Positions 23,320 through 35,137 of a DNA stretch of 64,000 nucleotides are shown one piece after another. The notes beneath the pieces were generated by a model that made no database searches, was not told the origin of the DNA, and saw only the letters and a list, made by a program, of their open reading frames with translations. Origin of the DNA: Zygaena filipendulae (Eukaryota > Arthropoda > Insecta > Lepidoptera > Zygaenidae); assembly GCA_907165275.2 (NCBI GenBank), contig OU015654.1, forward strand, positions 2,683,501 through 2,747,500. Direction: 5' to 3'. The translations under genes were made by a program, and so were the position numbers. Each line of letters opens with the position of its first letter. The first letter of the stretch is position 1.

Positions 23320-23782
23320 CGTATATTTCCAGGACAAGAGAGGTACTGCAGTCCCAGTCCGGAATGAAACGCTCGGTTCACAGTGTCAGCGGGTGGATAC
23401 CCGTTTATTTCCACTAACTATGAATATACATATACGAATCGCGGGCAGGAACTCCCCGGACGCACCGTACCCTACACATTCTTCTTTTGCTCTGATCCTT
23501 GTCCCTAGTTGCCACTCTCCCTTTTCTGGGGCTTGACGAACACACGTACAGTAGTACTCGACTGCCTGCCTACCGCAGATCCTCCAACTACTTCCGCTTC
23601 AGGTACCATCGACGTGCGAAGATCTTGAAAGCCGCGAAGTTGCCCTCAGAACTCACCAGGTCCCCGAAGTACACAGGTCCCGCCGCCGTCTTTACTACTC
23701 GGTCCAACAGTGCCAGGCGCTCCCCTACGTACAGCTCACAATTCCACAGTACATGATCACGGTACTCGTCGACCTGCCCGCA
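23320..23782 (-). pseudogene. R1-clade-like LINE C-terminus and 3' UTR inside the hAT element
   Basis: Reading down from 23782 the minus strand gives CGQVDEYRDHVLWNCELYV, then LLDRVVKTAAGPVYFGDLVS and NFAAFKIFARRWYLKRK followed by a stop near 23600. A Cys/His block with HVLW.C, then PVY..DLV and F..FARRW, is the usual C-terminus of R1-type insect LINE ORF2 (family knowledge). Below the stop about 270 bp of GC-rich possible 3' UTR follow; its end is not clear. Endonuclease and RT domains are absent, so it cannot move by itself. Confidence 0.7.
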
Positions 23783-23834
23783 GTGACTCGCTTCTCGGCC
23801 TTTTGGTTAGCCAAAAGGCCGAGAAGCGAGTCAC
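23783..23834. repeat. Inverted pair of U2 snRNA-like 5' ends
   Basis: A perfect 24-bp inverted repeat (23783-23806 and 23811-23834) with a 4-bp loop TTAG. The arm contains TCGCTTCTCGGCCTTTTGG, which matches the conserved 5' end of eukaryotic U2 snRNA after its first base; read on the minus strand the match continues through CTAA. Nothing of the rest of U2 (branch-site recognition region, Sm site) follows, so this is not a functional snRNA gene. It directly abuts the R1-type coding fragment. Confidence 0.7.
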
Positions 23835-23922
23835 AGTGTAATCCGGCCGGATAGTGAAAACAAGGCCGGATAGTTTGGATACCGGATAGTTACCGGATAT
23901 ACGTTTCATCTCTACTTTTAAG

Positions 23923-25447
23923 CGTCCCAGTGTACTCGCCATTGAATTTCTCCGTCATAAAACTACCAAACACAGCAACTATTATAAAACTCTTAACCAA
24001 ATACAGACGAAAACGACTTCTGCTGAAAATGAATTTCACTTTGAGAGCCTAGCAGCGCGTGACTTTAATTACGATCTTCAGCATTTATTTAGCTTTATAG
24101 GGCCCATATTCCATTGCTATAATGTCTGGCTAACATACACAAAAGTACAATTTTTTTGCATTGAAATCTATTTTTATAGTTATATAAATACTAATTTAAA
24201 GGCGCGCACGTTTTGTTTGAACTAATACATTTTTAACTCTATTTTGTAAAATGTAACTACGTATTTGATACATGTTAAGTTTAAAACGCGTCAACGAGCT
24301 TTACCTTATTTATTTTTCTTTTTTTTTTGAGATTTGTATTGACGTTTTTGAAGGTGAAGAGTTGGTTAAAAATATGATTTCATTATGAATTGTTGAATAT
24401 CACACTAGTAAAAAATGCAACAGCGTTAAAAGCTAAGTTAGGTTTTGTGAGCTTCAACGGGCTTAGAATGTGGAATTAATAAGCTCAAAATTGCTTTTCA
24501 AGAATAGTTTCATGCAAAAGCCATCGGAACCATAAGCTGATGTCAGCTTTGATGTGTTTATTATAAAACTTAGTTTAGTGTAGGTAACTCACTGCCTTCT
24601 ACCAGAGATTAACTAATGTACTATTGTATAACTTCAGCTTATGTGCTGAGAGATTGTTGACCTTAAGGTTCAAGCTTCATGTGTCAATAAAGATATGAAA
24701 ATTTGCATTTCGAGTTTTTACTGAACATCCTACTAATAATACTAACTAATACTACAATACCTACTTTTAATTCTGAAACGAAAGCACTTCGCCTTTCTTT
24801 CGTAATGATTTCTCATAATGGACCGATCAATTGCGTCAAGATGCAGTAAATGAGCTAGAGATGACAGTCGAGGTCAAAAACATAAATATAGGTATGTACG
24901 TAGTTCAAAATAAAACGCATGTTGAACATTATATTGTATAATATATTATTTACAATAGTGTATTTCACTCGATGTACAAAGAAAACATGGAACTCCTAAT
25001 CACACTAGACAATCAATGGCTCGACGTCGTCTATACCAAATGTTATATTGAAGGTATCATACGAGATAATTATAATATAAGGCCGCCCTTTGTTGCCTGT
25101 ATTTCCCACCATGTATTTTTTTTATATTTATGTTTTTTGGTGACAATAAAGAATATTTGATTATGAGCGATACATCGAACTCAAAGTTTAAAATGGCGAT
25201 TTTTTAAATGTAGTATATGGTACGGTATCAATTAGATCACAGTTAATTAAACAGCTTGCTACTGAGCAGTTTGCCATAGGTCTTCCTAGTTGTGAAGGGC
25301 GGAAGTTTTATGGGTGCTTTTATAAATGTTGTAATTGTATAGATGTCAAAAAACCACATAAAGTAATCTTCGACTTTGACAACGCGTCGTTTTGCTTTTC
25401 CGTGAGTCCGGAGTGATTGTATCCATGGTCGTGTCGGCTCGCCGGCG
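23923..25447. other. Intergenic spacer between converging DNAJC14 and TSR1
   Basis: AT-rich sequence with no supported gene. Plus-strand AATAAA motifs at about 24687 and 25145 could end a longer DNAJC14 transcript, but there is no way to decide this from sequence. Near 24.0 kb unrelated repeats may be present without clear borders. Confidence 0.4.
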
Positions 25448-28400
25448 TCACTCCATGGCCGCGTCGGCGGGCGGCGAGTCGGTGACGACGCAGCCCTCGT
25501 AGCTCCACTTGGGGAACACGCGCTTGTAGAGGCTGAGCAGCACCGTGTCCTGCGACTTGAGCTGGCCGTCGAACACGCACTTCATGTGCCCGTGGGTGCC
25601 TGCGGTCAGTCGCACGAGCGATATACACGGTGTAAGGTTCAACCAGGCGCGTATCTACGGGGGGAGCAGTGGGTGCATTTGCCCCTCTCTGAGGACTAAA
25701 TTAGATACTTTAATCAGAACATAAAAAAATCTCTGACGGTGTAAATTCAAAAAATTTCGTGTTGCAACTAAAAGTCCCCCCTACCTGAACAAAATCCTAA
25801 ATCCGCGCCTGGGATCAACGTTCAACGAGGAACGTATTGAAGGAGGGTGTTAAGTATTCGATTGATTTCAACGTAAATGAATTATTAACGAAAATCAAGC
25901 GCGCAAGTTCATACCCTAAGGTCATTCATTCCTTTTGTGTTGCCGCTGGCGCGCCGACAAATCAAACATAAAGGTCAAGCTTTTTCTCTGGGATTCATCA
26001 TCACTGGTTTTTAATTATTATGTGTTTTTTTTAAATGTATCCTAAATCGGCGCACTATAGCAACTTAATGGTTACCTTCACCGTCCTACCTAACTCCAAC
26101 CTGATTGGTTCACTAGTGCTCACCTAACGGCTCCTTGATGTGCCCCTTGCGGCCGTACTTGGTGCGCAGCTTGCACGGCTTGAAGTACAGCACGTCCTCT
26201 CTATTGAAGAACATGAACCGTATCACCGCCGACTTCTTGTTGACCTGCGCGAGCGAACGAACGAACAAACACATTACAATCGAGGACAATACAAACTGAC
26301 GGGGTTGGAGTTTTTATTTAAAATGTCCTACCTTATAGGGGTGTCCGGAGAGAACTATCCTCTTGACAACGAGCCTGTCGGGGTTGCACGACATCAGCAC
26401 TCCAGTAGCGACTAGCTGTAGTTTTGTGTTCTTTTTCTCCTGTTATTAAAAAAAAATAAACTAAAACTAAAGCAAAACCCAACTATTGTAGCTTGAAAAG
26501 TTATAAAACACAAAACAATGGGTATGTTCCGTTATTACGGATAGCACTGTAAGGTATGACGTAATTCAGTGTACTGCGAAGTTGTTCCTTTACACTGAGC
26601 TATACTAGTTACTGTTTAAAACGAAACGCAGTCCAGTATTTTTTCGTCATGTCAACCGACCAAGTTGACCAATCATAGGTCCGAGATTGATCACGTGATT
26701 CAACCACTGAGAGCACCTTACCTCGAAAACGCCAGTGCTCATAGAACAAAAATGGCGACGATTATGACGTCATACTGCCTACCCTAGGATACTGTAGCAG
26801 TATACTGTCCGCTATTACGGAACGAATTTCTAATCATTGAAAGCACTGGGCCAGTACTATCAGTAATAGGAACATACCCAATATCTTCTTCTATAAGGTG
26901 TCACAAAAAAATTAACTTTTAAAGGGTTTAAATTATTTTTTTTACTGCGGCCATAAACAAATGAAAAGTAATATTTTAATGGCAATCTGCGGCAACTCAC
27001 CTTGAAACACAACACAGAAGATGGACTGAACTGTATGGGAGCGTAGAAAGTGGCAACACACGTTGATGCGGGCTGGAAGAATCTCTCGTACTGAAACACG
27101 GCAGCGGCGTAAAACATTTGTAAATATGTCAGACTTATTTCAGAATATCTACTTATTCAGTCCATTTAAATTATGCATCATCAATCTTTTGAAGATAGAA
27201 AAATCGGCTCTATGGGCTATGAGCAACAGAACCGGCTGCATGGATTTCTTTACAAATTAAGTACATAGTTATCAGTAAAACTTTTAAGTGCTCGCAGCTT
27301 GACACCCCCTTTAAACTAACTGTCGCACTTTATGGGAGTCGAATCCACTACATTCTGCGTATCTCATTCATAGAGCAAATTGAATTTTGCTCAATGAGTG
27401 AGCAGCATTCTCTTTTTCAAGCGAAATTCACGAAATTAGCAAAGAATTCTTCTAGGCAATAAAAGACGTGATTTCTGAGCTGATAAATTTCAATTTTCAG
27501 GGTCGCCACGCTTTTAATCGTTGTAAAAACATAATAGGTATGTAAATAGTATAGAAGTTTATTTGTTACCAAAATTAAAAATAAACTTAAATAATTTAAA
27601 ATAGACAAGGTACCTAAGGAACTAGTCCCACGACGCTGATTTTCAGTGGCGACCGAAGCAACCGTAGTGCGAGAAAATAGGAGTCGAAGTTCGTATGAAA
27701 ATCAACCGTGACGATACTCCTTACTAACATAAAGACCACTTCCCATTTCTAGAGTCGATCGGTTCTTGTCATCACCGTATAATATAAGTATAAGTCACCG
27801 TAAAATTGTAGAAACCGTTCGTTTATAAAATAACGGTAATATTGTGAAATTCTGAGGACAAAATGCGTGGTGCTCGCACATGATAAATGTGTTTACTATG
27901 GTCACAGTTCAAACCTAACCTAGTATGTCGGGGTGCATATAAATACCTCTTCAATGCCAATCATTTACAATCTAACGGTTTCTACAATTTCACGTTGACA
28001 TATACATACATTACAACTCACCTTATGCTTAGTGCCGTTGGTGTGCTGACTGAATATGGGGTTGACGATGAACCGCCGGTACCCGACTTGGAATATCAGC
28101 CGCTCCTTGCTCGGGATGGGCTCGTCGCTGGCGCCCGTGCGCTTGAGCACGGCGTGCATCAGCGACATCTTGTGCTCGTGCGGCAGCAGGCCCAGCACGG
28201 CCAGCGGCGCGCGCGGGTTGGCCGCGCGGAACGACCTCCACAGGCCCCCGTTCACACCCTTGACGTGAATGGTCACGTACAGCCCGTACTGGGAAACGAA
28301 TGTATCGAGTTCATTATGTCTTTTTTCCCGACATCCGATTTCAATGAAACAAAGCCTATATGTAGCTCCAGGCTAAACTTAATCTACCTGTGAAAACCGC

Positions 28401-31400
28401 ATGAAAATCGGTTCAGTAGATGCGGAGATTATCGCGAACAGACAGACAGAAAAAAAAATTAAAAACTTTTTTTTGGGCTACTCTTCTTTTATCACCCCCT
28501 TTCAATTTTAGGTGAAAATATTCAATGTACAGAATCGCGGATTCTACTCTTTTATTATAGTATAGATAAACTAGTTGTCCCCCGCGGTGTCACCCGCGTG
28601 AGTTTCGGAATTCCCGCAGGAACTTTTTTTTTTTTTCAAAAATAAAAGTAGCCTGAGTTACTTCTTACAGCGTCAGCTAGCTGCCAGTGAAAGTCCCGTT
28701 AAAATCGGTCCATCCGATTCAGAGATTAGCCAGAACTAACAGACAGACAGAGAAAAATTTAAATAAGTATTGTTTTTTTTTTATGTAAGTACCGTATATA
28801 CATACTTTCATATGCATTTAGTGAAAAGCTGTTAACTTAGAATTAGAAACAGACACTTCAATTTTATTTATGTGTATAGACTAGTTGTGCCCTGCGGTTT
28901 TACCCGCTGTAATTTCGGAGAAAAAAGTATCTTTATGTCACTAAGGACTACCGTAGCTTCCTATAAGTGAAAGAATTGTCAAAATCAGTTCGATAGACCC
29001 AGAGATTGTCCCCTACAACGTAACACTCACAAACTTTGCCTCTTTATAATATTAGTATAGGCATAGACATCTTTATTCGGCGTCACAGAATTACTTAAAA
29101 ATAAATATGCAACAAAATTAAACAATAAAAAAAACGCATAGTTATTGTTGTGATGCCAAAATGAACACCGACTAAGCATTAGCTTGCTGGTATTCAGCCG
29201 ACAACTAGTCAATCCCCACGGTTTCACTTGCGTTAGTGGGGAATTTGCATGGATTTTTTTTAACCAGTTTATTTCAATGATATATGGCCTACAAGATATA
29301 TAAGTATTTCAAAATTCTTATTTTTAAATCACCGCCAAAACGCAGAACGACGTAATCAGATGAGATGTCACTACCTTGTGTTTTTCTAACTCAGGAACAC
29401 AGTAGATATATGTCGGCGTGAGGGTAGTTTCGTTATCAATAACGTTTCCCGCCGACGTATAGTTGTCGTAACTCGTTCGTTCCCCCGCTCCACTCCATTG
29501 CCCGACTCGTCTTTGTTAGAACTTGATATAAAACGCGGGTATGCGTAAGCCACGGTTCATTGTTACTTTGTGTTCGGTTCAGTGCAGTTATAGTGTCGTA
29601 TCAATCTAATAGTGATTACGTGTGCTGTGTCATCTAGTTGTTTCCAGAGGTTTGCTTAAGTCGGGAGCACGGGCAGTGGAGGTGAGCGTTCGTGCATTGT
29701 AAAGGGGCCCCATTAAACCTACACCTGGGTCGCAAGTCCCAGGCACTGCTCCGTGTTCCCTACGGATATCTGGTATGCTGTATTATCTATAACTATGTTG
29801 GTGCAAGTACTTATTATAGTTCCACATTCCTATCATGTATCTATTTCCTACATATACATCAAATCCTAAAAAAGAATTAATAACATACCAATTTGACTTA
29901 GTTTTAGAATATCAATACATAAAAAACTGAATTATGTTACTGCTTACCATATCGATGAGACTGTTTTCAATGTCTTTGTACACTCGCCGCCTGGCCCGGT
30001 CGTAGTTGGCGAACTGGAATATACGAGCGAAGTCCAGGGGCAGGTTCTCTTTGGGATCCCACGGAGACGTCCTGAAAGCGTACACTAGGCGTCAGGAACA
30101 CAGTGCGAACGGTACTATAATAATAATAGTTTTATTTCAAGCAATAAACCCACAGAACCCATATAAAGAAAAATTATACTTTAAGAGCCCTTACTAATAT
30201 TATATATGCGAAAGTGAGTCAAATGAAATCGCAGGGGACAGCTAGTATTATATAAATTACTAGCTGTCCCCCACGATTTCATCCGCGGGAATTTCTGGGA
30301 AAAAGAGCTATATGTCCTTCTTTGTACCCCTGACAGTAGTTTACGGTGATAAGCAGTTCCCCGCATTAATTCCGGAGTTTCCGCGGGAATTCCGAGATAA
30401 AAACTATCTTATCTTTTAAGTGGGACCATATTATAAAATAGTTACAAAATTTTATCAAAATCCGATCAGTAGTTTCGGATTCCATCGCGGACAAACAACG
30501 TGACACGTGATTTATATATATTAAGATATGTAGTATATACGACATACATATATCACGTGTTACTTGGTATCTACTACACAAGCTTATAGCTTACTGTGGG
30601 ATCGAGTAGATACGTGTGTTGGAAAGTGGATTATTATTATGATTACCTGAAGGACTCGAGGCCGCGGTAGCGCGAGAACCTCTCCCTCGCGGGCAGCTCC
30701 TGCGGCGTGTCCACCTCGTCCGGGAACTGCCGGTCGAGGCGCGCCGCGGCCACCTTCAGCAGCGTCACGTGCTCCTCGAACGCATCCACCGTCCTGTCGT
30801 ATCTGGGACCAAAAATTTTTGTTTTTGTAAAGTTTCCCTCTTTCGGGGAAGGCAAAGGAAACTTAGTCTATACAGCCATTTCATATGTTTATTGTGAGAT
30901 GCATTTCGATGCTTTACTAGAACATTTGACAGCTACTCTTCATAGTTGAACCTTAACAGGACGCTCTGGTGGGCAGTTGTATAGTAAAACGACAACCCCC
31001 CGACGAACGCCCCGTTTTCGTCTTATTTCACTCTCTCCACACACTGTTCATCACTAATGGATCCCTATTAAGTATGCAAAATCTCTTTACTATTTGGTTG
31101 GCTAGAAGAGAACTATTTTTAAAGTGAAGTTCAACCTTTATTGTTTGTGTGTCTGTGCACACACATATAACAAGGATAAGTAGATTGAGTGTTTTTAGCT
31201 TACCTCTCATCAGTAGGCTCCATGACTGAGTCAGCAACTGACTCAAAGTCATTGTCAGGTTCATTGTCTTCCTTCTCCGAATTGTCCTCTTCGCAAGACA
31301 TAAATTCACTATCTTTCTCTTCGCCCTGTATGACAAAAATCGACTTTAATTGTAGACAGATATAGTATATACACATACAAAATAAATAAATTATGCTTAA

Positions 31401-34400
31401 CTAATAAAAATATTAAAAAGAAACCACTGATAAATCACAGAAAAAATCCTAAACAAAAACATGAATTTACAATGGTGAATGACCTTTACATTTGGCGTTA
31501 GAGATTATAATAAAGGAAAGGGATGTTGAAAATCTTTTAGGGACTTAGAATAACTCGAGTTGGCAACTTTCACGCACAATTTTTAAGTTCTTTTCATTAG
31601 TTATGTGTGCCTTTAATAGGTCTCTTGTTTTACTTTACACTCTGTATAAACGAGGTGTTGCCATGGTTCCGCCTACCAGATGTTTGAAAAGAATTTCTTA
31701 TTCTTGCCTTGAAATGTTTTAAATTTCAACTATCAGCAGTTCTTACCTCAACCTCGCTGCCATCTTGAGAGGCTTCATCTTCAGGGTCAGACTCCACTAT
31801 CCAAGCAGCTTGGTAGTCTGACCAGCCTTTAGGCACTTTTTTAATTTTCTTGAGTTTCGTCTAAAATTAGAAAAAAAAACATTGTTAGTTGCCTTTACAC
31901 ACAATATAATATGTACCTATTTTTTATATTGAACTAGCTGTGCCCTGCAGTTTAACCCACGGTAATATCGGAGTTCCTGCGGGAATTCCAGGATAAAAAG
32001 TACCCATGTCCTTTTCTGTACCCCTGACAACGTGCATGCCAAATTTCATCCAAATCCGTTCAGCCGTTTTTGCGTGATTGAGTAACAAACATCCACACTT
32101 TCACATTTATAATATTAGTAGGATGACCAACATTTTTTTTTATATCTCGAGTTCCAGATGGAATTCCGAAAAAATCGAAACATGAGTATCTAAGTTAGAC
32201 CCTTAGCAATACAACAAAAAAAACCGCATTCAATTTGGTGCAGCAGTTTTTGCGTAGCACGAATACAAACATACAGACAGACAAAAATTCTAAAAATGGT
32301 ATTTTTGGCTTCTATATCACTAATAGAGTCACCCAAATTATTTTTTTCTTATTTATCTCCCAAAGATCCATTGCAAAATACATTACTGTAAATTAAATAT
32401 TAAATATAAATTTTTGTAGAATAGTAAAAAGATTGGACACACAAGACCATTTTTATTAATGGGTAATATATTACCTCTAAATTAGCTTGATTGATTTCTT
32501 CATCAGTGGGCCATGTCTGTTCCGCATCCATAGGGTCCGGTACATTCTCTGACACTAGGCTTTCCTGCTTAGCCGGGTCTGCAGTTTGCAACACTGACAC
32601 TTTTGTCACTTCTGTGTCCATTTTATCTGTTTTTGTGTTCTCTCTGTAACATTGAAAAAGATGGGAGGTTATACTTAATACCTAATATTTCAGATGATAT
32701 AAAAATTAATAAGGAATTATTTAGTTAGAAGGTTTATCTATACTTATAATAAAACTGTAGAGAGGTCAATTCTGTACATTAAATATATATTCAAAATTAA
32801 TATTGGAGGATGAATGGTGATCGATACTGATGCCAAAAATGCAATCAGTTTTTGTCTGTCTGTATGTCTGTATGTGCACGCATGGGTCAAAAACTACTGA
32901 AGGGATTTTAACCAAACTTGGTACGATTGTAGTCCATACTCCTGGGCAGGTTATAGGCTATATAACATAACGGTAAGACACATAGGAGCTGAGCAGTGAC
33001 AATAAATTTGAAGCAACTCTGATGAAAATGTGCTTTCGAGCTCTTATCCTCGCATTAAGTTCGCCATTTGTACTATTTTGTGCAAGAAGAATAAATAAAT
33101 AAATATGTTTACTCAATCACGCAAAAACGGCTGAACGGATTTTGATGAAATTTGGCATGCACATTGTCAGGAGTACAGAGAAGGACACAGGATAGTTTTT
33201 ATCCCGGAATTCCCGCGGGAACTCCGAAATTACCGCGGGTGAAACCGCGGGGCACAGCTTGTAAATATAAATAATATAATTTAGTTAAATTGGAAACATA
33301 ATGATATACATCTTATTCAGGAATTTTAACATGAACTTAAAAAATGTCATAAATTAAGACTTATACTTAGTTACTTGCTACTTTACTACTTACTTGCCCA
33401 GATACAATGGATGTGGATCATCATGACCATCAATCCTTGACATTTGGAAATCCCCAAGTCCCGTTATATGCACCAGGCCATTTACATTGAGGGCAGTACC
33501 TTTTAAGTACCCACTAACTTTCAGTGTACCCAATTCACCCTCTGCATCTGGCACAAATTCTACTTCTTCAGCCAACATATAAGGCCTCTTCTCTCTATGA
33601 TGTAATATGTTGCGTTTCTGATTACTTATTCTACGTAGAACATTCAATGCATCCGAACTCTTGTCTAGTTGCATAATTTTCTCTTCTGGTAACCACTTTG
33701 AAATGTGCTTCTGTACATTTTGTTTTTCTGTTGTCCGTTTCTTAGGGTGTACTCCCTCTATGTCCATAGCTACTACAACTGGTGATGGCATTCCCTGCGC
33801 CATGGATAAAGCAAGGACTTTTTCACCCCATTCATCAACCGGTTCATCTAAAGCCGAGGATACATACAATACTGTGTCAGCTATTTTGAGGGCATCCAAC
33901 AAACCAAACTCATCATATTTCTCTGGGCAAATAAATGAGAATCGCTGTTTGAAGTTTGGCAACCTAAAAGCAAACCATATCAATTAGAAAATATTTAACA
34001 AATATAAAAAATTATTTTTTTTAAACAAAATTGTAATAATTTACTTCTATAAAACAGTACAAAACGGTATAAAACAGTAATATTAAAACAGTAATAATTT
34101 AAATAAACTAAAACAAAACAAATTAATCATGTTTCTGTATAAAAATTTTTACCCAAGATGTAAGATCCCACAAGATGATTGAGTGACAACTGCCTCATTG
34201 GAGCATGTCTTTAATATTACAATTGCTGACTGAACATCTAATTGTGCATTCAATGGCACAACACAGATCAAAAATGGAGGGTTCCGTGTTCCACCTAAGG
34301 CTCGTTTCTTTGTCAAAACCTCTTCCCGCTTATTTCTACGAATCTGCAAAGCTTGGTGACGACGTTCATCCTTCTTTAATATATGACGATTGCGACGGAC

Positions 34401-34976
34401 AAACTCCTTGACATTCACTTTACCTATTTAAAATTATAGACAAAAATAAATATACAAGTTCTGTAATCATTCAACTTAATCATATACCTAACTACATTTA
34501 TTTTAGAACGTTGGGGTGCTTGCAAATACAAATCACAAGGCTCATTGTAACTGCTGAATTAAATATTGTCTGACGATGCCGTTGGCGTTCATAGCAAGAC
34601 GAAACTCTTTTTTGTTCTAACTAATAGCTATATTTGATTTGTATGTATCACAAGGTTCATGCGGAAATCTCGAAATGTAGGTTAGCATGGGTATCCAAAA
34701 ACTGTTAAGTAATAATAAAAATAATACCTAATAATAATAATTTATTCACCTCCATAAAGGTATATACATGAAATTATTTACGGCTATTTTAGAATACGAA
34801 CTAGAATCTGCGTTTCAAAAATAGTGGACTTCTACTTAGGAAATGGGTTAAAAATAAATCCAAACATTATTCTACTAACCTTTAGCGGCAGATGAAATAC
34901 TGCGTTTAGAGCGATGCCGAGTCTTGTGAGATTTATTGCTCTGCTTCAAATTACCAGGACGATGACCTTGCTCCAT
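25448..34976 (-). CDS. TSR1: Pre-rRNA-processing protein TSR1 homolog
   Basis: Thirteen exons on the minus strand: 34976-34880, 34423-34153, 33963-33394, 32643-32475, 31860-31747, 31325-31204, 30802-30647, 30071-29948, 28288-28022, 27090-27001, 26439-26332, 26244-26124, 25599-25448; 786 codons plus stop, close to the ~800 aa of animal TSR1. The basic N-terminus [18 protein letters not shown] is characteristic. Exons 2-3 hold the GTPase-like domain and the AARP2CN region ([26 protein letters not shown]), exons 4-6 an acidic linker ([18 protein letters not shown]), exons 7-13 the conserved C-terminal domain ([43 protein letters not shown]-like end [16 protein letters not shown]). TSR1 binds pre-40S particles in the nucleolus and cytoplasm and blocks premature subunit joining during 18S rRNA maturation; it resembles translational GTPases but is regarded as GTPase-inactive (family knowledge). 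Exons 1-6 are AT-rich, later ones GC-rich. Head to head with Sec61 alpha. Confidence 0.96.
26519..26880. mobile_element. ~360-bp MITE with GGGTATGTTCCG ends, copy 1
   Basis: Left end TGGGTATGTTCCGTTATTAC and right end GTAATAGGAACATACCCA are imperfect inverted repeats. If the element is counted from GGG to CCC the flanks are AAT on both sides, a 3-bp duplication as in PIF/Harbinger elements (inference). It contains GCACTGTAAGGTATGACGT and ATTATGACGTCATACTG, also found in the relative at 57634-57769. Lies in TSR1 intron 10, between exons 10 and 11. Confidence 0.75.
28370..28770 (-). repeat. Helitron-like modules in TSR1 intron 8
   Basis: A fragment with AAACCGCATGAAAATCGGTT (28385) and a second copy starting AACTAGTTGTCCCCCGCGGT (28569) with GTGAGTTTCGGAATTCCCGC, CAGCGTCAGCTAGCTGCCAG and TTAGCCAGAACTAACAGACA. 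Minus orientation. Confidence 0.55.
28878..29060 (-). repeat. Helitron-like module, minus orientation
   Basis: GACTAGTTGTGCCCTGCGGT start, CGTAGCTTCCTATAAGTGAA interior, and TTTATAATATTAGTATAGGC at the far end, in the reverse-complement order of the module. Confidence 0.6.
29250..29380 (+). repeat. Diverged left part of the 630-bp MITE
   Basis: ATGATATATGGCCTACAAGA, then ACCGCCAAAACGCAGAACGA and GAGATGTCACTACC follow the order of the left third of the copies at 11549 and 35662, with clearly lower identity. Confidence 0.45.
29385..29770 (+). other. Promoter-like / LTR-like GC-richer island in TSR1 intron 8
   Basis: Within an AT-rich intron a GC-richer block carries GATATAAAACGCGG (TATA-like, 29523-29536) and, about 50 bp on, TTCGGTTCAGTGCAG, which contains the arthropod initiator-like TCAGT. 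It is followed by AGGGGCCCCATTAAACC and CACCTGGGTCGCAAGTCCC. The arrangement suggests a decayed retroelement LTR/leader or an orphan promoter. No coding region follows, and no target duplication was found. Confidence 0.35.
30185..30530. repeat. Nested Helitron-like modules in TSR1 intron 7
   Basis: A plus-orientation start and early CAGCTAGTATTATA end at 30190-30255, then CTAGCTGTCCCCCACGATTT (30261), and a copy with CCGCATTAATTCCGGAGTTT, TTTTATCAAAATCCGATCAG and CATCGCGGACAAACAACGTG, ending in TATATATATTAAGATATG. The last part matches 17130-17185 and the reverse of 61880-61960. Confidence 0.55.
31935..32330 (-). repeat. Two Helitron-like modules in TSR1 intron 4
   Basis: The first starts ACTAGCTGTGCCCTGCAGTT and ends TTTATAATATTAGTAGGA, a near-complete short copy (31935-32124). 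The second starts near TATCTCGAGTTCCAGATGG and ends with CATACAGACAGACAAAAATT and GGCTTCTATATCACTAATAG (to about 32325). Confidence 0.65.
32755..33262 (+). mobile_element. Longer Helitron-like element, plus orientation
   Basis: Contains GATACTGATGCCAAAAATGC, CCATACTCCTGGGCAGG, GAGCAGTGACAATAAATTTG, TCACGCAAAAACGGCTGAAC and ends GAAACCGCGGGGCACAGCTT. It is the plus-strand counterpart of 5862-6290. At 33062-33103 it is interrupted by a very short LINE 3' end. It sits in TSR1 intron 3. Confidence 0.75.
33062..33103 (+). repeat. Extremely short LINE insertion
   Basis: CGCCATTTGTACTATTTTGTG followed by CAAGAAGAATAAATAAATAA: the last ~30 bp and tail of the same LINE family as 22706-22790. Its absence from the matching copy at 5862-6290 shows it is an insertion into the Helitron-like element. 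Confidence 0.6.
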
Positions 34977-35137
34977 TATTTTGCTTTTAAATCAACGTAG
35001 TTGATGAAATATTCTAAAAATTAACACCATTCAGGGATTCACAATTCACATGGTAAATGTCACAAAAGTGATTACCTTCTCTCTGGTCACAAATAAACTA
35101 GACAAGGTAAATGTGCATCAACATTCAGTACACAGAC

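Larger units (their letters stand above)
23046..23914. mobile_element. Non-autonomous hAT element (869 bp) with 8-bp target duplication
   Basis: The ends TAGAGATGAAACG and CGTTTCATCTCTA are inverted repeats, and the flanks 23038-23045 and 23915-23922 are the same 8-mer CTTTTAAG. An 8-bp duplication with short terminal repeats is the mark of hAT transposition. Near both ends there are repeated CCGGATA/GCCGGATA motifs, like hAT subterminal transposase sites. No transposase frame is present. The cargo consists of a minus-strand R1-type retrotransposon tail and a pair of U2-like sequences (separate entries). Confidence 0.93.

Noticed and set aside
23783..23834. Functional U2 snRNA gene
   Set aside because: Only the 5' end matches, in inverted duplicate; no branch-site region or Sm site follows.
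25320..25628. 102-codon minus-strand frame overlapping the last TSR1 exon
   Set aside because: Wrong frame; the TSR1 reading frame with [20 protein letters not shown] ends at 25448.
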